Of a stretch of DNA of 64,000 nucleotides, positions 62,339-64,000 are shown in pieces. The number at the start of each line of letters is the position of its first letter. Positions within the stretch are counted from its first letter, which is position 1. The position numbers and the translations under genes were made by a program. The stretch is taken from the NCBI GenBank assembly GCA_001599815.1, contig BCIA01000001.1:4964934-5028933 (forward strand), in the 5' to 3' direction. This stretch comes from Furcasterigmium furcatum (Eukaryota > Ascomycota > Sordariomycetes > Glomerellales > Plectosphaerellaceae). Under the pieces are notes generated by a model, which saw nothing but the letters and a program-made list of their open reading frames with translations, did not search any database and was not told the origin of the DNA.

Positions 62339-64000
62339 ATGCCGAGTGACACCCCACAGAGACAACCTTCCCTCCCTGAGCGCCTCAAGAACTTCCTCCC
62401 TAAGTACCGACCCGAGAAGGGCGGTACACTCCGCGATCAAGGATACTAGGAGTCCATCGAAGGCGGCCTTCCCATCGAGCTTGCTCTTCCTGGCACTGCC
62501 AGTTCACCGTCCAGCAAGCAGCTGTCTGCTCAACGTCGGCACACCGAAGTAACTCCAACAGTGGGTAGCCCAGCCATCCAGAAGCCCCTAGCAAGGGCGA
62601 AGACCACGCAAGAATCGGTTCGGGGCTGGAGAGAGAGCTCCGATCAGATTGTCCACTGGAACCCTGCCAGGCCGATTGGCACTCCTCTTCCGAGAGTAGT
62701 CTCTGCGCCTCTTCCATATCGAGAAAAACGACGACAAAGGCGTCTGCTACAACAGAGTGGCGACTACCTAGGCGTCCAGGGCGTCAACCCAGCCACCGGA
62801 GAGCTGGATGTGGTCACGCCAACGCCATCCAACAGCTCCCACAGCCAGATAAGTCTCACGACGGACCAGAGGCTCAACGCCATTGAAAGACGTGCCCAGG
62901 CTGCGCGCAGAGCCTACCAGGAGACCCTCAATAAAACACACGCAGAAGCACGGGACATTCTCTTGCAGCGAGAGAAAGAGAAACAAATCCTGAGAAACAA
63001 GCAGAAGGAGGCTGTGCGACTGGCGCAAAGAAAAGTCAGATGGCATCGCGACCCCAGGCAGTGGTCGTCCGCGCAGGAGCCTGATCTCAGTCCCATCACT
63101 CAGTCTCACAGGAGTCTGACGCCCGAGGCATCTCCGGCGCCACATCGGGGCTCCAACATGAAGCAGCCCGCGTCTGATATCGCTGCAAAGAAGCACGATC
63201 TTCTGCAGTTGGACGAGGAAGATAGAAGCGATTCATCGGATACTGTCATCCGTACACCTGCGCGACGAAGATCTTCCATGTTCCATAGCGCTGCCGCCGA
63301 AGAACTCTTCGCCCATGGTATAACGACCATATCTAACGAGGCAGTTGGCCCAGGAGATTGCGGCAAACCGGGGGACAACTCAAATGCAAGGCGCCAAAGC
63401 ACTGCAGAGCGGGTGTCTTTTTTAGGGCCACAGAGCCCAGAGATGGGGCTGATCAGGACGTCGGGCTCAATGCCGGGAAGTTTTGCATCCACACTCATCA
63501 CCACCACTACTGGCTTCGACCAGAGAAAGACCAGCCCCCCTCCCGCGTTGACACCGAGTATCTCTCCGAGCTTCAACGACCACCTAGCCGTGACAGCCGC
63601 ACGAGAAGCTACGTCGGCGCGCCTCCTTGGTGCCACCAAACTACGCACCGAAAGCCTGTCCCCAACCGCGTCGATTCTGGGCGGCCAGTATACGCCTCTG
63701 CAGCGACGCAGACAGAGGAGCCACAATCAGGTCACCAAAGCAAAGTCCCAGGGAGCGAAGTCGGCGAGCGGCACGATGACTATTGTCATCACAGTTGCGG
63801 GTCAGCCTCCCAACAGACAAGAAGACACCGCCGGCACCGGCGGTCGTTCAGAAGATCGAATGCCTGACCACGTGCGTGCATCCATTAAGGTGTTAGAGGT
63901 GCTGCTGCGGCTCCATCGTCTGAGCGTCCGGGTGGCCAGGGGCTACTGGCGAGTTATATCTCCGGTATTCGACGCGAGATCTCCCATCAGGACGAGATAT
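62339..64000 (+). CDS. Hypothetical coiled-coil / low-complexity protein (3' partial)
   Basis: Unrecognised protein, open to the right window edge. The same frame runs from ATG 62339 (MPSDTPQRQPSLPERLKNFL) to 64000 except for one TAG at 62447-62449. An intron 62404-62502 (GTACCG...CTGCCAG, 99 nt) would remove that TAG and keep phase; its donor is weak and I see no clear branch site, so the join is tentative. Visible parts: a conserved-looking segment with RGWRESSDQIVHWNPARPIG and GVQGVNPATGELDVVTPTPS; then a basic coiled coil (DQRLNAIERRAQAARRAYQE, LQREKEKQILRNKQKEAVRL, AQRKVRWHRDP); then Ser/Thr/Pro-rich sequence; finally a hydrophobic-basic stretch (IKVLEVLLRLHRLSVRVARG). The mix of heptads and a uniform open frame over 1.5 kb argues for a real gene. 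Confidence 0.6.

Noticed and set aside
62424..62449. 26 nt intron GTACAC...ACTAG as a way to skip the TAG in the last gene
   Set aside because: Far below the minimum size for fungal spliceosomal introns, and it would break the frame.

Overview
The window is 64 kb of a filamentous ascomycete nuclear chromosome, most likely Pezizomycotina and probably Sordariomycetes. Evidence is the dense mix of single-copy eukaryotic genes on both strands, short 45-140 nt spliceosomal introns with GTNNGT donors and CTAAC/CTGAC branch sites, GC-rich coding sequence, Zn2Cys6 regulators and a fungal-type fused Egt1. The species cannot be fixed from the sequence. I call 25 protein genes (the first and last cut by the window edges) and one intron-containing tRNA-Phe. 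Splice sites were assigned by hand and checked for phase.

Layout. 1-14 kb is core housekeeping: a HIT/Fhit-like hydrolase (partial), the clamp-loader subunit Ctf18, ferrochelatase, Ku70, a PflX-like radical-SAM protein, an unrecognised coiled-coil protein, NECAP and eIF2B-alpha. 15-18 kb holds a secreted GH31 alpha-glucosidase. 19-31 kb looks accessory or catabolic: a Baeyer-Villiger-type flavin monooxygenase, an SV2-like MFS transporter, a YjlB-type cupin, a sarcosine-oxidase-family flavoenzyme ending in SKL (peroxisomal), a choline-monooxygenase-like Rieske oxygenase and a Zn2Cys6 regulator. 33-40 kb has a 12-exon egt1 (ergothioneine synthesis) and a second Zn2Cys6 regulator. 41-64 kb returns to general cell biology: a senescence/spartin-domain protein, a Cyk3-like transglutaminase-fold protein, tRNA-Phe(GAA), a DHA1 MFS exporter, ALG7, a Set3-like PHD/SET protein, an NPC2-type lipid-transfer protein, V-ATPase subunit F, a Nur1/DUF2418 protein and an unrecognised protein running off the end.

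The most interesting signal is a family of near-identical introns. Two of the three introns of the radical-SAM gene (9067-9193 and 9252-9315) and intron 1 of the alpha-glucosidase gene (15294-15432) share the same 5' end (GTACGTTATC), the same 3' end (ACTNACTCYGCGGG...TAG) and internal blocks, although the host genes are unrelated. This is the signature of introner-like elements (mobile introns). The shortest copy folds as a hairpin.

The second is the 21.6-30.9 kb gene group. A Rieske oxygenase and a peroxisomal MSOX-family flavin oxidase are divergently transcribed from one 553 bp promoter, with a transporter, a cupin and a regulator beside them. This fits oxidative breakdown of an N-methylated or quaternary amine, but the substrate is inference. 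Two other structures deserve a look: paired perfect hairpins followed by a T-run 3' of the Set3-like gene, and an imperfect 19-20 nt inverted repeat between two converging cluster genes.
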